A DNA stretch of 30,911 nt. Source: CADAWZ01 sp045114665. GTDB taxonomy: Bacteria; Vulcanimicrobiota; CADAWZ01. Made by a program: the position numbers and the translations under genes. Location of the stretch: NCBI GenBank assembly GCA_045114665.1, contig JBGUKW010000108.1, forward strand, positions 1 to 30,911. Direction: 5' to 3'. The notes beneath the pieces are model-generated. The model ran no database searches and was not told the origin of the DNA. It saw only the letters and a list, made by a program, of their open reading frames with translations. Of the stretch, positions 17,210 through 25,551 are shown piece after piece (the stretch's first letter is position 1; every line of letters begins with the position of its first letter).

Positions 17210-18475
17210 ATGGCAGATAATATAGCAGACCTCGAAAATATGACCAAAAATGAATTGCTTGACATTTGTAAAGAAATAGGAATCACAGGAGCTCAAAAGA
17301 AGAAAAAACAAGAATTGATATATGAAATTCTTGAGGAAAAAGCACAAAAACAGGGACTTATTTTTTCAACAGGAATCCTTGAAATTCTACCAGATGGATA
17401 TGGCTTTTTAAGAGGTAAAACATATCTTCCTGGCATTAACGATATTTATGTTTCTCAATCGCAAATAAGAAGATTTGATCTGAGAATGGGAGATATAGTA
17501 TCAGGTCAAGTTAGACCTCCAAAAGCAGGTGAAAAATATTATGGACTCCTAAAAATTCAAGGAGTTAATTCTCTAAATCCTGAAGACATAAAAAAACGTC
17601 CTAATTTCAATGAATTAACCCCAATATTTCCAAATGAAAAACTGACACTTGAAACAAATAGTGAAAATATAGCAACTCGAATAATAGATATATTAGCCCC
17701 AATAGGTAAAGGACAAAGGGGATTAATAGTAGCTCCTCCAAAAGCAGGTAAGACAACATTATTAAAACAAATTGCAAATGGAATAACAACAAATTATCCT
17801 GATATAGTTTTGATAGCTCTTTTAATAGATGAAAGACCTGAAGAAGTTACAGATATGGAACGTTCCATTGAAGGAGAAGTGATAAGTTCTACTTTTGATG
17901 AACCACCAGAACAACATGTACATGTTTCAGAACTCGTCATTGAAAAAGCAAAAAGACTAGTTGAATCTGGAAAAGATGTAGTCATTATGCTCGACAGTAT
18001 AACAAGACTTGCAAGAGCTTATAACCAAGTTACACCACCTACAGGGAGAACTCTTTCTGGAGGACTTGACACATCTGCATTAAGAATGCCAAAAAGATTT
18101 TTGGGATCAGCAAGAAATCTTGAATTCGGTGGAAGTTTGACAATAATAGCCACTGCACTTGTTGAAACTGGTTCTAAAATGGATGATGTTATTTTTGAGG
18201 AATTCAAAGCAACAGGAAATATGGAACTTGACCTTTCAAGAAAACTTTCAGAAAGAAGAATATTTCCTGCAATAGACATAAAAAAATCAGGAACAAGACA
18301 TGAAGAATTGCTTTTGAGTGAATCTGAATTAAAAAAATCTTGGCTTTTGAGAAGAGCGTTAGAGGTTTTTGGACCTGATGAAATGTCAGAGATGTTAATT
18401 GAGCAGATTAAAAAGACTAAGACGAATAAAGAGTTTTTGACAACATTGACAAAAGAGGCGATTTTTTCCAAGTAA
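17210..18475 (+). CDS. rho: Transcription termination factor Rho
   Basis: Rho is the hexameric RNA-dependent ATPase helicase that ends untranslated transcripts. The protein is 421 aa, the typical length. Its parts are an N-terminal helical domain (MTKNELLDICKEIGI, 11-25), a cold-shock RNA-binding domain (GILEILPDGYGFLRG, 55-69), a Walker A loop APPKAGKT (175-182), LLIDERPEEVTDM (204-216), and the Q/R-loop region with SGGLD and the VETGSKMDDVIFEEFKATGN stretch. The family call is certain. The Shine-Dalgarno is AAAGGTG, 6 bases before ATG. It lies at the end of the ABC transporter operon with a 13-base gap, so it may be cotranscribed or have its own unseen promoter. Confidence 0.97.
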   Translation: MADNIADLENMTKNELLDICKEIGITGAQKKKKQELIYEILEEKAQKQGLIFSTGILEILPDGYGFLRGKTYLPGINDIYVSQSQIRRFDLRMGDIVSGQVRPPKAGEKYYGLLKIQGVNSLNPEDIKKRPNFNELTPIFPNEKLTLETNSENIATRIIDILAPIGKGQRGLIVAPPKAGKTTLLKQIANGITTNYPDIVLIALLIDERPEEVTDMERSIEGEVISSTFDEPPEQHVHVSELVIEKAKRLVESGKDVVIMLDSITRLARAYNQVTPPTGRTLSGGLDTSALRMPKRFLGSARNLEFGGSLTIIATALVETGSKMDDVIFEEFKATGNMELDLSRKLSERRIFPAIDIKKSGTRHEELLLSESELKKSWLLRRALEVFGPDEMSEMLIEQIKKTKTNKEFLTTLTKEAIFSK

Positions 18476-18678
18476 CTAATTACTGGTTAATTTAACTCGT
18501 TGTGCTAGTAATAAGTAAATAAAAAGTTGTCGAAAACTATCAAATATATGCCTGTATATTGCCACTTTGTAATTGCGAGGCTCAAAAAGAAGCAAGATAG
18601 TACAATTTCACAGGTCAAAACATGGGTGAAATAGGACAGAAAAGAAAATAGAGATAAAAAAGATAAAGAGGATACGAA
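18476..18678. other. Intergenic region after rho
   Basis: About 200 bases contain no ORF or clear terminator. Only short inverted repeats occur (AGTT-GTCGAA-AACT near 18525 and ATATA-TGCCTG-TATAT near 18545). A Shine-Dalgarno (GAGG) for the radical SAM gene is at the right end. Confidence 0.4.
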
Positions 18679-19932
18679 ATGTCAAAATTTTATGCTATTG
18701 AATCGACTTATGAAGGCGAAATTTCTGAAAATACAAATTATTTAGCATTGGGAAGAGCTGGACGAGACAAAATCAGAGAGCCAGAAGAAAGGGAAATGAC
18801 AATTGCCCCTTATGGAACTGATGTAAATTTTCTTCCACAGAGAGACCCTGTCGGAATAGCAAAAGGCAAAAAAACAAATTGGTTTAAAACAGGTGACGAA
18901 AAAGTTTGTGCAGTCGCACTTATTCCACCTATTGGATATACAAGAACCCTTTTGCCTGCATATCAAATAAAGAAAAATATTGAAATGCCATTTTTTGCAT
19001 ATACCATGGGAGCTTTTAAAGATGGTGAAATATATATAGCAGCCATTGAAACAGACAACTCACTTAGATGGGATCCGTCTCAATACAATGGTCCAGACCT
19101 TGAAAAAAAGATAAAATTAAAAATAAAAAAATATCCTAAAAACAGACTTTTAAAACACTTGTCAAAATGTGCTTTGGAATATGGTTGTTGGAATGCCCAA
19201 AATATTTTTTATGACAGATGGGAAGGGGGAATCCCTGTTTCAGAGTCATGTAATGCAGATTGTTTGGGTTGTATTTCAAAAAAGAGAAAAACAAAACTCC
19301 AATCACCACAAAATAGAATAACATTTTCGCCAACTGTTGATGAAATTGTGGAAATTGCCGTTCCACATTTAAAAATGGGAAGAGCTATAATAAGTTTTGG
19401 ACAGGGGTGTGAAGGTGAACCACTAACAAAAGCAGATTTAATAGCTTCTTCTATTGCTTCCATGAGAGATAAAACAGATAGAGGCACTATTCATATAAAT
19501 ACAAATGGTGTACTGACAAATAGTCTTGAAAAATTGATAGATTCTGGTCTTGATAGTGTCAGAATAAGTATGAACTCTGCTGTTAAAGAAACTTATGACT
19601 CATATTTTCATGTTGGCGAACATGGCTTTGAGAACATGAAAAAATCTGTCAAACTCGCAAAAGACAGAGGTCTTTTTGTCTCTATAAATTATTTAATCAT
19701 GCCAGGTGTGAATGACAATGAAAATGAGGCAAAAGAATTTTTGAAATTTTTAGAAGAATATAAACCTGACATGATTCAGACAAGAAATTTAAATATCGAT
19801 CCAGAAATTTATTTTTCAAATATGCCTACATTGAAGGGACAAGCTATTGGAATTGTCAATTTACTTGACGAAATAAAGAAAGTTGACGAAAAAATAATAA
19901 TTGGCAATTTTAACAGACCATTAAAAGATTAA
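18679..19932 (+). CDS. Radical SAM protein with long N-terminal domain, 417 aa
   Basis: Cys191, Cys195 and Cys198 in ESCNADCLGC form the CxxxCxxC motif that binds the 4Fe-4S cluster and S-adenosylmethionine. The downstream GQGCEGEP (the GGE-type SAM-contact position), HINTNGVLTN and DSVRISMNS are typical of the SPASM/Elp3-like radical SAM barrel. The iron-sulfur motif usually lies near the N-terminus; here about 180 residues precede it, including PYGTDVNFLPQRDP and a Cys-containing ALEYGCWNAQNIFYDRW segment. The extension is continuous with the barrel and not a recognised domain. GAGG precedes the ATG. It stands alone, with no obvious peptide substrate gene next to it, although the Met/Gln-rich gene follows. 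The reaction is unknown. Confidence 0.85.
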   Translation: MSKFYAIESTYEGEISENTNYLALGRAGRDKIREPEEREMTIAPYGTDVNFLPQRDPVGIAKGKKTNWFKTGDEKVCAVALIPPIGYTRTLLPAYQIKKNIEMPFFAYTMGAFKDGEIYIAAIETDNSLRWDPSQYNGPDLEKKIKLKIKKYPKNRLLKHLSKCALEYGCWNAQNIFYDRWEGGIPVSESCNADCLGCISKKRKTKLQSPQNRITFSPTVDEIVEIAVPHLKMGRAIISFGQGCEGEPLTKADLIASSIASMRDKTDRGTIHINTNGVLTNSLEKLIDSGLDSVRISMNSAVKETYDSYFHVGEHGFENMKKSVKLAKDRGLFVSINYLIMPGVNDNENEAKEFLKFLEEYKPDMIQTRNLNIDPEIYFSNMPTLKGQAIGIVNLLDEIKKVDEKIIIGNFNRPLKD

Positions 19933-20016
19933 TTATATTTAATTTTAATGTAAACAAAATATTTTTTTATCTTATAAAAAATTAACATTATTTACTTTTT
20001 ATTAACAAAAAACACT

Positions 20017-20044
20017 TTGCTTTTAAATTCTATGGTGCTATAAT
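20017..20044 (+). promoter_or_regulatory. Strong sigma-70-type promoter of the Met/Gln-rich gene
   Basis: The -35 is TTGCTT (20017-20022), followed by a 16-base spacer and -10 TATAAT (20039-20044) with an extended TGC just before it. The leader would be about 37 bases and contains GGAGG at 20076-20080. Confidence 0.8.
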
Positions 20045-20087
20045 TTGAACATAGAAAGTTTTTTAAATATTGATTGGAGGATTTGTT

Positions 20088-20720
20088 ATGGATAGTATCA
20101 ATGCAATCGGTGGCGGAATGCAAGGCATGATGGGAATGCAAGGTATGGTTGGAATGCCAGGTGGCATGCAGGACATGCAGAGCGTACAGGGTCCAAAAGA
20201 TATGAAGGAAATGCAGGGTCTTGAAAAAGATGCTCAAAAACAACCAAAGCCAGAAGAAATGCAGGCTCAGGGAATCAATCAGCAGGATAAAACAGAAATG
20301 AGCGATGAAGCACAGGGAATCGGTGCTGCTCATGTAGCTGCTCAGATCAAAGAGACAATAATGCAGAGCATTACTCAGCAGGTTAAAGATACAGTACAGC
20401 AAATCATTGATGAAGCAAAAGTACAGGGACCAGGTCAACAGGGTCAGCATCAGGGAACAAATCAGAAAGTAGAAATGCTCAAACAGCAACTCGGAATGGC
20501 TCAGCAGAATGGTACACCAATAGATTCATCAGTAAAAGAAGCTGCTGATCATGTAATCCAAGGCGACATCAAGGGAGCAGATCAGATTCTCAATGGACAG
20601 CAGAAGGAACAGGGTGCTGCACAGGGTCTCAACCAAGAACAGCAGGTAGGAAAAGCACAGGAAACACATGCTGACAAGATCGTCGCTGGAATCCAAGGAA
20701 TGCAGATTCCACAGCAATAG
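20088..20720 (+). CDS. Met/Gln-rich low-complexity protein, 210 aa, unrecognised
   Basis: I do not recognise this protein. About 43 of 210 residues are Gln and about 17 are Met, clustered at the N-terminus (GGMQGMMGMQGMVGMPGGMQ). No Arg, Cys, Phe, Tyr or Trp occurs. Residues around 80-112 (GAAHVAAQIKETIMQSITQQ) and 145-175 could form amphipathic helices; the rest looks disordered. There is no signal peptide or membrane helix. GGAGG lies 7 bases before the ATG at 20088; an upstream in-frame ATG at 20070 precedes that site and is unlikely. Base use differs from its neighbours: GC is clearly higher (one 60-base line at 20161 is 52% GC, against 32% at 19801), and Gln is mostly CAG, with ATC and CTC preferred. 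The strong promoter, RBS and terminator suggest high expression. Confidence 0.85.
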   Translation: MDSINAIGGGMQGMMGMQGMVGMPGGMQDMQSVQGPKDMKEMQGLEKDAQKQPKPEEMQAQGINQQDKTEMSDEAQGIGAAHVAAQIKETIMQSITQQVKDTVQQIIDEAKVQGPGQQGQHQGTNQKVEMLKQQLGMAQQNGTPIDSSVKEAADHVIQGDIKGADQILNGQQKEQGAAQGLNQEQQVGKAQETHADKIVAGIQGMQIPQQ

Positions 20721-20744
20721 TTTTTGAAATAGATTAGTTAGTTC

Positions 20745-20776
20745 AAAGGTCAGATTCTATCGAATTTGGCCTTTTT
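20745..20776 (+). terminator. Rho-independent terminator of the Met/Gln-rich gene
   Basis: A 13-bp stem with two G-T pairs (AAAGGTCAGATTC, 20745-20757, against GAATTTGGCCTTT, 20762-20774), with loop TATC, is followed by a T run. It begins 25 bases after the stop. Confidence 0.88.
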
Positions 20777-20812
20777 ATTTTATTATACAAACCAATTTCT
20801 ATATAGATAGAT

Positions 20813-20852
20813 AAAAAATCCGTACCAACAAAAATGTCGATACGGATTTTTT
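20813..20852 (-). terminator. Rho-independent terminator of glutamate dehydrogenase
   Basis: A perfect 12-bp stem is formed by AAAAAATCCGTA (20813-20824) and TACGGATTTTTT (20841-20852) with a 16-base loop. The minus strand ends in a T run. It lies 17 bases beyond the gdh stop and may also stop read-through from the left. Confidence 0.88.
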
Positions 20853-20869
20853 TATTTTTTATGTATTAC

Positions 20870-22132
20870 TTACGGAAAAATGCCTCTTTCTTTATATACA
20901 ACTAAGATTCTTGAAAGAGCAACAATATATGCAGCTGTTCTTGAATCTACTTTGTATTTTTCAGCAGCTTCTTTAACTCTCTTGTAGCCACCGATTATCT
21001 TTTTGTAGAGTTTTGAATCGACTTCTTCGAGATCCCAGAATTCTGAACGTTTGTTCTGTAACCATTCAAAGTAGCTAACAATAACTCCACCAGCATTACA
21101 AAGTACATCAGGAATCAAGTCTATGCCTTTTTCTTGTAGAATTCTATCGCCGTCTGGGTCTGTTGGACCATTTGCACCTTCTGCAACGAGCTTGACTTTG
21201 AGTTTGCCTGTTGTCTCTGCTGTCAACTGATTTTCAAGTGCAGCTGGAACAAAAATGTCTGCTTCTGTTGAGAGGAAGTCTTCATTTTTGATTTCTTCAA
21301 CACCTGGGAATCCTTTGATTCCTTTATGTTCAGCTACATAGTCAGCAAGTTTTTCAGCATCAATTCCATCTTTGCAATATATAGAACCTGTGTGATCTTG
21401 AACAGCAATAAGTTTAGCACCTTTTTCTGCAATAAGTCTTGCTGCCCATGAACCTACATTTCCAAATCCCTGAACCATGAATGTAGCTTTCTTGAGATCA
21501 AAATCGTGATCCTTTGCCCACTGTTCTACACAGAAGCAGACACCTTGACCTGTTGCTTTATTTCTTCCGATACTTCCGCCAGCTTCTACAGGTTTACCTG
21601 TTACTACATGAAGTAGTGTATTTCTGACTTGTGGTGGGAATGTTGACTGATATGTATCGAGAATCCAAGCCATTATCTGACCATTTGTATTTACATCTGG
21701 AGCAGGAATATCGTATTCTGGACCGATATTTGAGCCGAGTGCAAATGCAAATCTTCTTGAAATTCTCTCTAATTCAGACTGAGAATATTTACGAGGGTCT
21801 ATTTGAATACCTCCCTTTGCACCTCCGTATGGAATGTCAGCAATAGCTGATTTCCAAGTCATCCAAGTTGCAAGGGCTCTAACTTCATCAATATTTACAT
21901 TTGGATGAAATCTCAAACCGCCTTTGAATGGGCCCAATGTATTGTTGTGCTGAACTCTATATCCTGTGAACATTTCGATTCTTCCGTCATCCATTTTTAC
22001 AGGGAAATTGACGATAATCTCGTTCATTGGCTTGGAGAGAATTTCCTTGACATCAGGATCAAGGTTCATCACTTCAGCGGCATGATTAAACTGTCTTATG
22101 ACATTTTGATAAACACTTTTCTTTTCAGGCAT
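20870..22132 (-). CDS. gdhA: Glutamate dehydrogenase (Glu/Leu/Phe/Val dehydrogenase family)
   Basis: This catalyses reversible oxidative deamination of glutamate to 2-oxoglutarate and ammonia in the cytoplasm. It is 420 aa, the usual length of the bacterial/archaeal hexameric class. Visible motifs are LGPFKGGLRFHP (66-77), the catalytic-lysine loop PYGGAKGG (101-108, Lys106) and the Rossmann loop GFGNVGS (222-228). VAEGANGPT, seen later, is typical of glutamate dehydrogenase rather than leucine or phenylalanine dehydrogenase. AAAGGA lies 8 bases before the ATG. Cofactor preference cannot be read safely. The gene is divergent from the solute-binding protein gene across 247 bases that contain two palindromes. 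Family certain, substrate highly likely. Confidence 0.95.
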   Translation of the reverse strand: MPEKKSVYQNVIRQFNHAAEVMNLDPDVKEILSKPMNEIIVNFPVKMDDGRIEMFTGYRVQHNNTLGPFKGGLRFHPNVNIDEVRALATWMTWKSAIADIPYGGAKGGIQIDPRKYSQSELERISRRFAFALGSNIGPEYDIPAPDVNTNGQIMAWILDTYQSTFPPQVRNTLLHVVTGKPVEAGGSIGRNKATGQGVCFCVEQWAKDHDFDLKKATFMVQGFGNVGSWAARLIAEKGAKLIAVQDHTGSIYCKDGIDAEKLADYVAEHKGIKGFPGVEEIKNEDFLSTEADIFVPAALENQLTAETTGKLKVKLVAEGANGPTDPDGDRILQEKGIDLIPDVLCNAGGVIVSYFEWLQNKRSEFWDLEEVDSKLYKKIIGGYKRVKEAAEKYKVDSRTAAYIVALSRILVVYKERGIFP

Positions 22133-22165
22133 ATCAAAAATCCTTTCAACCTACAGTAAAATAAT

Positions 22166-22211
22166 AGCGACAAACCAATATTTAATTTTATTTTAATATT
22201 ATTTCGTCGCT
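22166..22211. repeat. Inverted repeat upstream of glutamate dehydrogenase
   Basis: AGCGAC at 22166-22171 pairs with GTCGCT at 22206-22211. The AT-rich interior is partly self-complementary (AATATTTAA and TTAATATT). It lies 34 bases upstream of the gdhA start, so it could be a leader hairpin or operator. Confidence 0.5.
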
Positions 22212-22225
22212 TTAAAGACTTATTC

Positions 22226-22249
22226 AAGAGGAAAATTTTTTATCCTCTT
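22226..22249. repeat. 24-base imperfect palindrome in the divergent gap
   Basis: AAGAGGA (22226-22232) and TCCTCTT (22243-22249) flank an AT-rich centre in the 247-base gap between gdhA and the solute-binding protein gene. It has the form of a repressor site or a small hairpin. No other function is visible. Confidence 0.5.
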
Positions 22250-22379
22250 ATTATTTTCATTAATTTAATTTATTTTTATTTTATGACAAGAAAAATAGAC
22301 AACATAAATAGAAAAATAAAAGAAAATTAGAAAAAATAAAGAATAAATCTAAAAAATGGGAAATTGTCAATATTAAAAA

Positions 22380-23960
22380 ATGAAAATAATGAAAAAAACA
22401 AGTTTATTCACTATTTTAATATTATTTATCTTTATATTTGGCTGTGGTGTTGAAAAACCAAATGATATTTTATTTTATGCATTAAAAGCAGACCCAACCA
22501 CATTAAATCCAATTATTTCTTCTGAGATTCCTTCCCAAATTGTAAATTCAACTATATTTAACTCTCTTTTGAGATATGATGAAAAAATGAATATAGTAAC
22601 AGATTTGGCAGAATCATTTAATGTTGAGGAAGATGGTAAAAAATGGATTTTTGATTTGAGAAAAAATGTAAAATGGCACGATGGAGTAGAATTTACTTCA
22701 GATGATGTTGTATTTACATTTGAAAAATTATATGATCCTAATACAAATACATTTAACAGAGGACTTTTCACAATAAGAGGAAAACAGCTAAAAGTAAAGG
22801 CTTTAGACAAATATACTGTTGAAATAATTTTACCTGAAAAATTTTCTCCATTTGAATCAAATTTGACAACATTGGGAATAATTCCAAAACATATTTTAGA
22901 AGGTAAAGATATAAACAGAGATGGATTCAACTGGAGTCCAATAGGAACAGGTCCATTTAAATTTAAAAAATGGCAAAGTGGAGAAAAAATATATGTAGAA
23001 AAAAATGAAAATTATTTTGCAGGTTCTCCACAATTAAAGGGAATAGTGTTTCAGATAATACCATCTTCTGAATCAAGAAGAACTTCTCTAATAACAGGAT
23101 ATACAGATATAGGGGAAATAACCCCAGAAGACCTTTTAGCACTCGATAAATGTGATAATCTAAATATTTATAATTGGAATCAATTTATGTATTGTTATGT
23201 TGGATTTGACCTCACAAATCCACTTTTTCAAGATATAAATTTGAGAAAAGCTATCAACTATGCAACAGATAAAAAATCAATAATAAGTGCAGTTTTCAAA
23301 AAAAATGCCGTAAGAGCATTGGGACCAATTCCTCCAGCATCTCCATATTATGATGATTCGTTACCTGAGTACAATTTTGATCCTCAAAAATCTATTGAAC
23401 TTCTAAAAAAATCTGGTTGGAAAATAAATGAAAAAACAAAATTTTTTGAAAAAGATGGGAAAAAATTGAGTTTTGAGGTTATGTATCCTTCGAGTAATGT
23501 CGCATTTGAAAAAGCTGCAGTTTTTATGCAAGCACAGATGAAACAGGCAGGAATTGAAATGCGACTGAAATCAATGGAATTTTCTGCACTTATAAACAGC
23601 TGTTATCCCTCAAAATTTGAATCTTTAATATTTGATTGGGTTGAAAATTTTGATCCAGATAACTATACTGTTTGGCATTCATCTCAATGTAATGATGACG
23701 GAATGAATTTCATGACATATAAAAATAAACAAGTAGATGAATTAATTGAAAAAGGTAGAATAACAAGGGATAAAAAAGAAAGAATAAAAATTTATTCAGA
23801 AATTCAAAAAACAATTGTGAATGACTCACCTTATATATTTCTTTGGAGTCCAAAAGGTTTGGTCGCTGTAAATAAGAGAATAAAGGGACTTAGCACTCCA
23901 AGCCCCGCAGGCATTTTAGTCAAATGCGAAAAAATTTACATCAAAGGAGAAAAATTATGA
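22380..23960 (+). CDS. Peptide-type ABC transporter solute-binding lipoprotein (family 5)
   Basis: It has a lipoprotein signal peptide with Cys22 in FIFGC. The mature part is about 500 aa, normal for the DppA/OppA family. Visible landmarks are ADPTTLNPIISSEIPSQI near the start, LAESFNVEEDGKKWIFDLRKNVKWHDG (about 77-103), SPIGTGPFKF (about 185-194), and the C-terminal WSPKGLVAVNKRIKGL. It would bind peptides or similar compounds on the outer face of the inner membrane. No permease or ATPase genes for this class are in the window. The next gene overlaps its stop by 4 bases. No strong Shine-Dalgarno is seen; an in-frame ATG at 22389 is an alternative start that keeps the signal peptide. Confidence 0.9.
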   Translation: MKIMKKTSLFTILILFIFIFGCGVEKPNDILFYALKADPTTLNPIISSEIPSQIVNSTIFNSLLRYDEKMNIVTDLAESFNVEEDGKKWIFDLRKNVKWHDGVEFTSDDVVFTFEKLYDPNTNTFNRGLFTIRGKQLKVKALDKYTVEIILPEKFSPFESNLTTLGIIPKHILEGKDINRDGFNWSPIGTGPFKFKKWQSGEKIYVEKNENYFAGSPQLKGIVFQIIPSSESRRTSLITGYTDIGEITPEDLLALDKCDNLNIYNWNQFMYCYVGFDLTNPLFQDINLRKAINYATDKKSIISAVFKKNAVRALGPIPPASPYYDDSLPEYNFDPQKSIELLKKSGWKINEKTKFFEKDGKKLSFEVMYPSSNVAFEKAAVFMQAQMKQAGIEMRLKSMEFSALINSCYPSKFESLIFDWVENFDPDNYTVWHSSQCNDDGMNFMTYKNKQVDELIEKGRITRDKKERIKIYSEIQKTIVNDSPYIFLWSPKGLVAVNKRIKGLSTPSPAGILVKCEKIYIKGEKL

Positions 23961-25462
23961 CATTGTCAAAAAAGAGTATGCAGAGTTCATGGCTGAATTT
24001 TGCGAATAAAAAGTCGATAGAAGACGGCAGTTTTAAAAAATTGATAGAACGTGGAATAACAGGTCTCAATTTCTTTTTATCACTATTTTATCAAGATTTG
24101 ATTTCTATGGATTGTTATGATAATGATATAAGAAGACTTTCTCAGACATCTGCTTCACCTTTTGAAATATATGAAGAAATAATTCTAAAAGATGCTTCAA
24201 AATCGGCAGATTTACTACTTCCTGTTTATGGTCAGACAAATGGATTGGAAGGCTATGTAAATATTGAGATAAATCCAAAATTTGCAAACAATTTGGAAGA
24301 AACATTAAAAGAGGGAAAAAGGCTTGTTGAAAAAATAGGCAGACCAAATGTAATGATAAAAGTCCCTGCTACTGATGAATGTTTTGAAGCAATAGAAGAA
24401 TTTACAGCAATGGGAATAAATGTAAATGCCTATTTGATTTATTCAATAGAACAATATGAAAAAACAGCTCTATCATATATAAAAGGTATAAATAAAGCTA
24501 AAAAGAATGGTCTAGACACATCAAAAATCTATTCAGTTGCAAGTGTTTCTTTGAGTGAAATTGACGAAGCTATAGATCCATTAGTAGGTGAAAGTGATTA
24601 TGATGATGACTTAAAAGGTTGTGCTTCATTGGCAAATGCTGTAAATATATATGGAAGATTTAAAGAAATATTTAAATATTTCCATTCAGGAAATGATCAA
24701 AGAATCTTGTGGACATCTATAAAATCTGAAAATGAAGCTAAATATTTGGAAGATTTAGTCTGCAAAAATACAATCAGTTCAATGTCTGAAACAGAATTTA
24801 AATATTATTCTTCACCAAATTTCAAAGGTGAAATAAAATACAACCAATCACAGGCAAATGAAATAATCAGAAAATTTGATGATGCTGAAATAAGTATTGA
24901 CAGTGTTTGTAATAAAATATTGAAAGAGAAAATTGTTGAAATTCAGGGAGATTTTGATAAAATATTAAAAGCAATAGAAGAAAAATCTTCAGCACTCCGT
25001 GAAAATATAATAGCTATAGCTTCTGACCATGCTGGCTATTTAATGAAATCTTATGTTGCTGACTATCTGGTCAAAAACGGCTATAAAATAAATGATTTAG
25101 GTACATCTTCTGCAGATATAAGTGTTGACTATCCAGATTTTGGTGAAGCAGCTGCAAATGAAGTGGCTTCTGGAAGAGCAAGAAGAGGTATTGTTGTCTG
25201 TGGTAGTGGAATAGGAATAAGCATTGCCGCTAACAAGGTAAATGGAATAAGAGCTGCTTTAGTTCATGACAAAGACTCCGCTATCATGTCAAGAAGACAT
25301 AATAATTCAAACATGATAGCACTATCTGGCAGACCATATACACAAGAAAGAGCAAAAAATGCTGAAGAAATTGTAAAAGCATGGCTTGAAACCGAATTTG
25401 ACGGTGGGAGACATCAGACGAGAATAGATAAAATTGCAGAAATAGAGAAAAGGCAAAAATAA
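23957..25462 (+). CDS. Fusion of a degenerate transaldolase and ribose-5-phosphate isomerase B
   Basis: I chose the ATG at 23957, preceded by AAGGAG and overlapping the previous stop (ATGA), giving 501 aa. Residues 1-345 align along their length with the long (actinobacterial-type) transaldolases. The Schiff-base lysine is kept (VMIKVPAT), as is the Glu of VNIEINP. However, the WLDD Asp is Asn (SSWLNF), the TSNP/TTNP loop is NFFL, the Thr of NVNVTL is Tyr (NVNAYL), and the phosphate-binding Arg of SFFVSRVD is Glu (SVSLSEID). Residues 355-500 are a complete RpiB: SDHAG, VDYPDFGEAAA, VVCGSGIGISIAANK with the catalytic Cys, and RRHNNSN. So the isomerase should work in the non-oxidative pentose phosphate pathway, while the transaldolase half has changed or lost activity. 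Confidence 0.88.
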   Translation: MTLSKKSMQSSWLNFANKKSIEDGSFKKLIERGITGLNFFLSLFYQDLISMDCYDNDIRRLSQTSASPFEIYEEIILKDASKSADLLLPVYGQTNGLEGYVNIEINPKFANNLEETLKEGKRLVEKIGRPNVMIKVPATDECFEAIEEFTAMGINVNAYLIYSIEQYEKTALSYIKGINKAKKNGLDTSKIYSVASVSLSEIDEAIDPLVGESDYDDDLKGCASLANAVNIYGRFKEIFKYFHSGNDQRILWTSIKSENEAKYLEDLVCKNTISSMSETEFKYYSSPNFKGEIKYNQSQANEIIRKFDDAEISIDSVCNKILKEKIVEIQGDFDKILKAIEEKSSALRENIIAIASDHAGYLMKSYVADYLVKNGYKINDLGTSSADISVDYPDFGEAAANEVASGRARRGIVVCGSGIGISIAANKVNGIRAALVHDKDSAIMSRRHNNSNMIALSGRPYTQERAKNAEEIVKAWLETEFDGGRHQTRIDKIAEIEKRQK

Positions 25463-25551
25463 TATAACAAAGGAAAAAGACATTAAATTAACGAAATTTT
25501 ATTTCTCATGGCGATTTAGGTAATTTTCAACAATTTAGTATTTTTGAAAAT

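Noticed and set aside
18019..18471. 150-aa minus-strand open frame
   Set aside because: It lies entirely opposite rho, a certain gene. It has no recognisable motif.
19992..20489. 165-aa open frame on the minus strand rich in Phe, Leu and His
   Set aside because: It lies mostly opposite the Met/Gln-rich gene and its promoter, whose repetitive codons produce long antisense frames. No RBS or family motif.
22226..22260. The AAGAGGA/TCCTCTT palindrome as a terminator
   Set aside because: It lies between two gene starts that diverge, so there is no upstream transcript to end, and the T run after it is interrupted.
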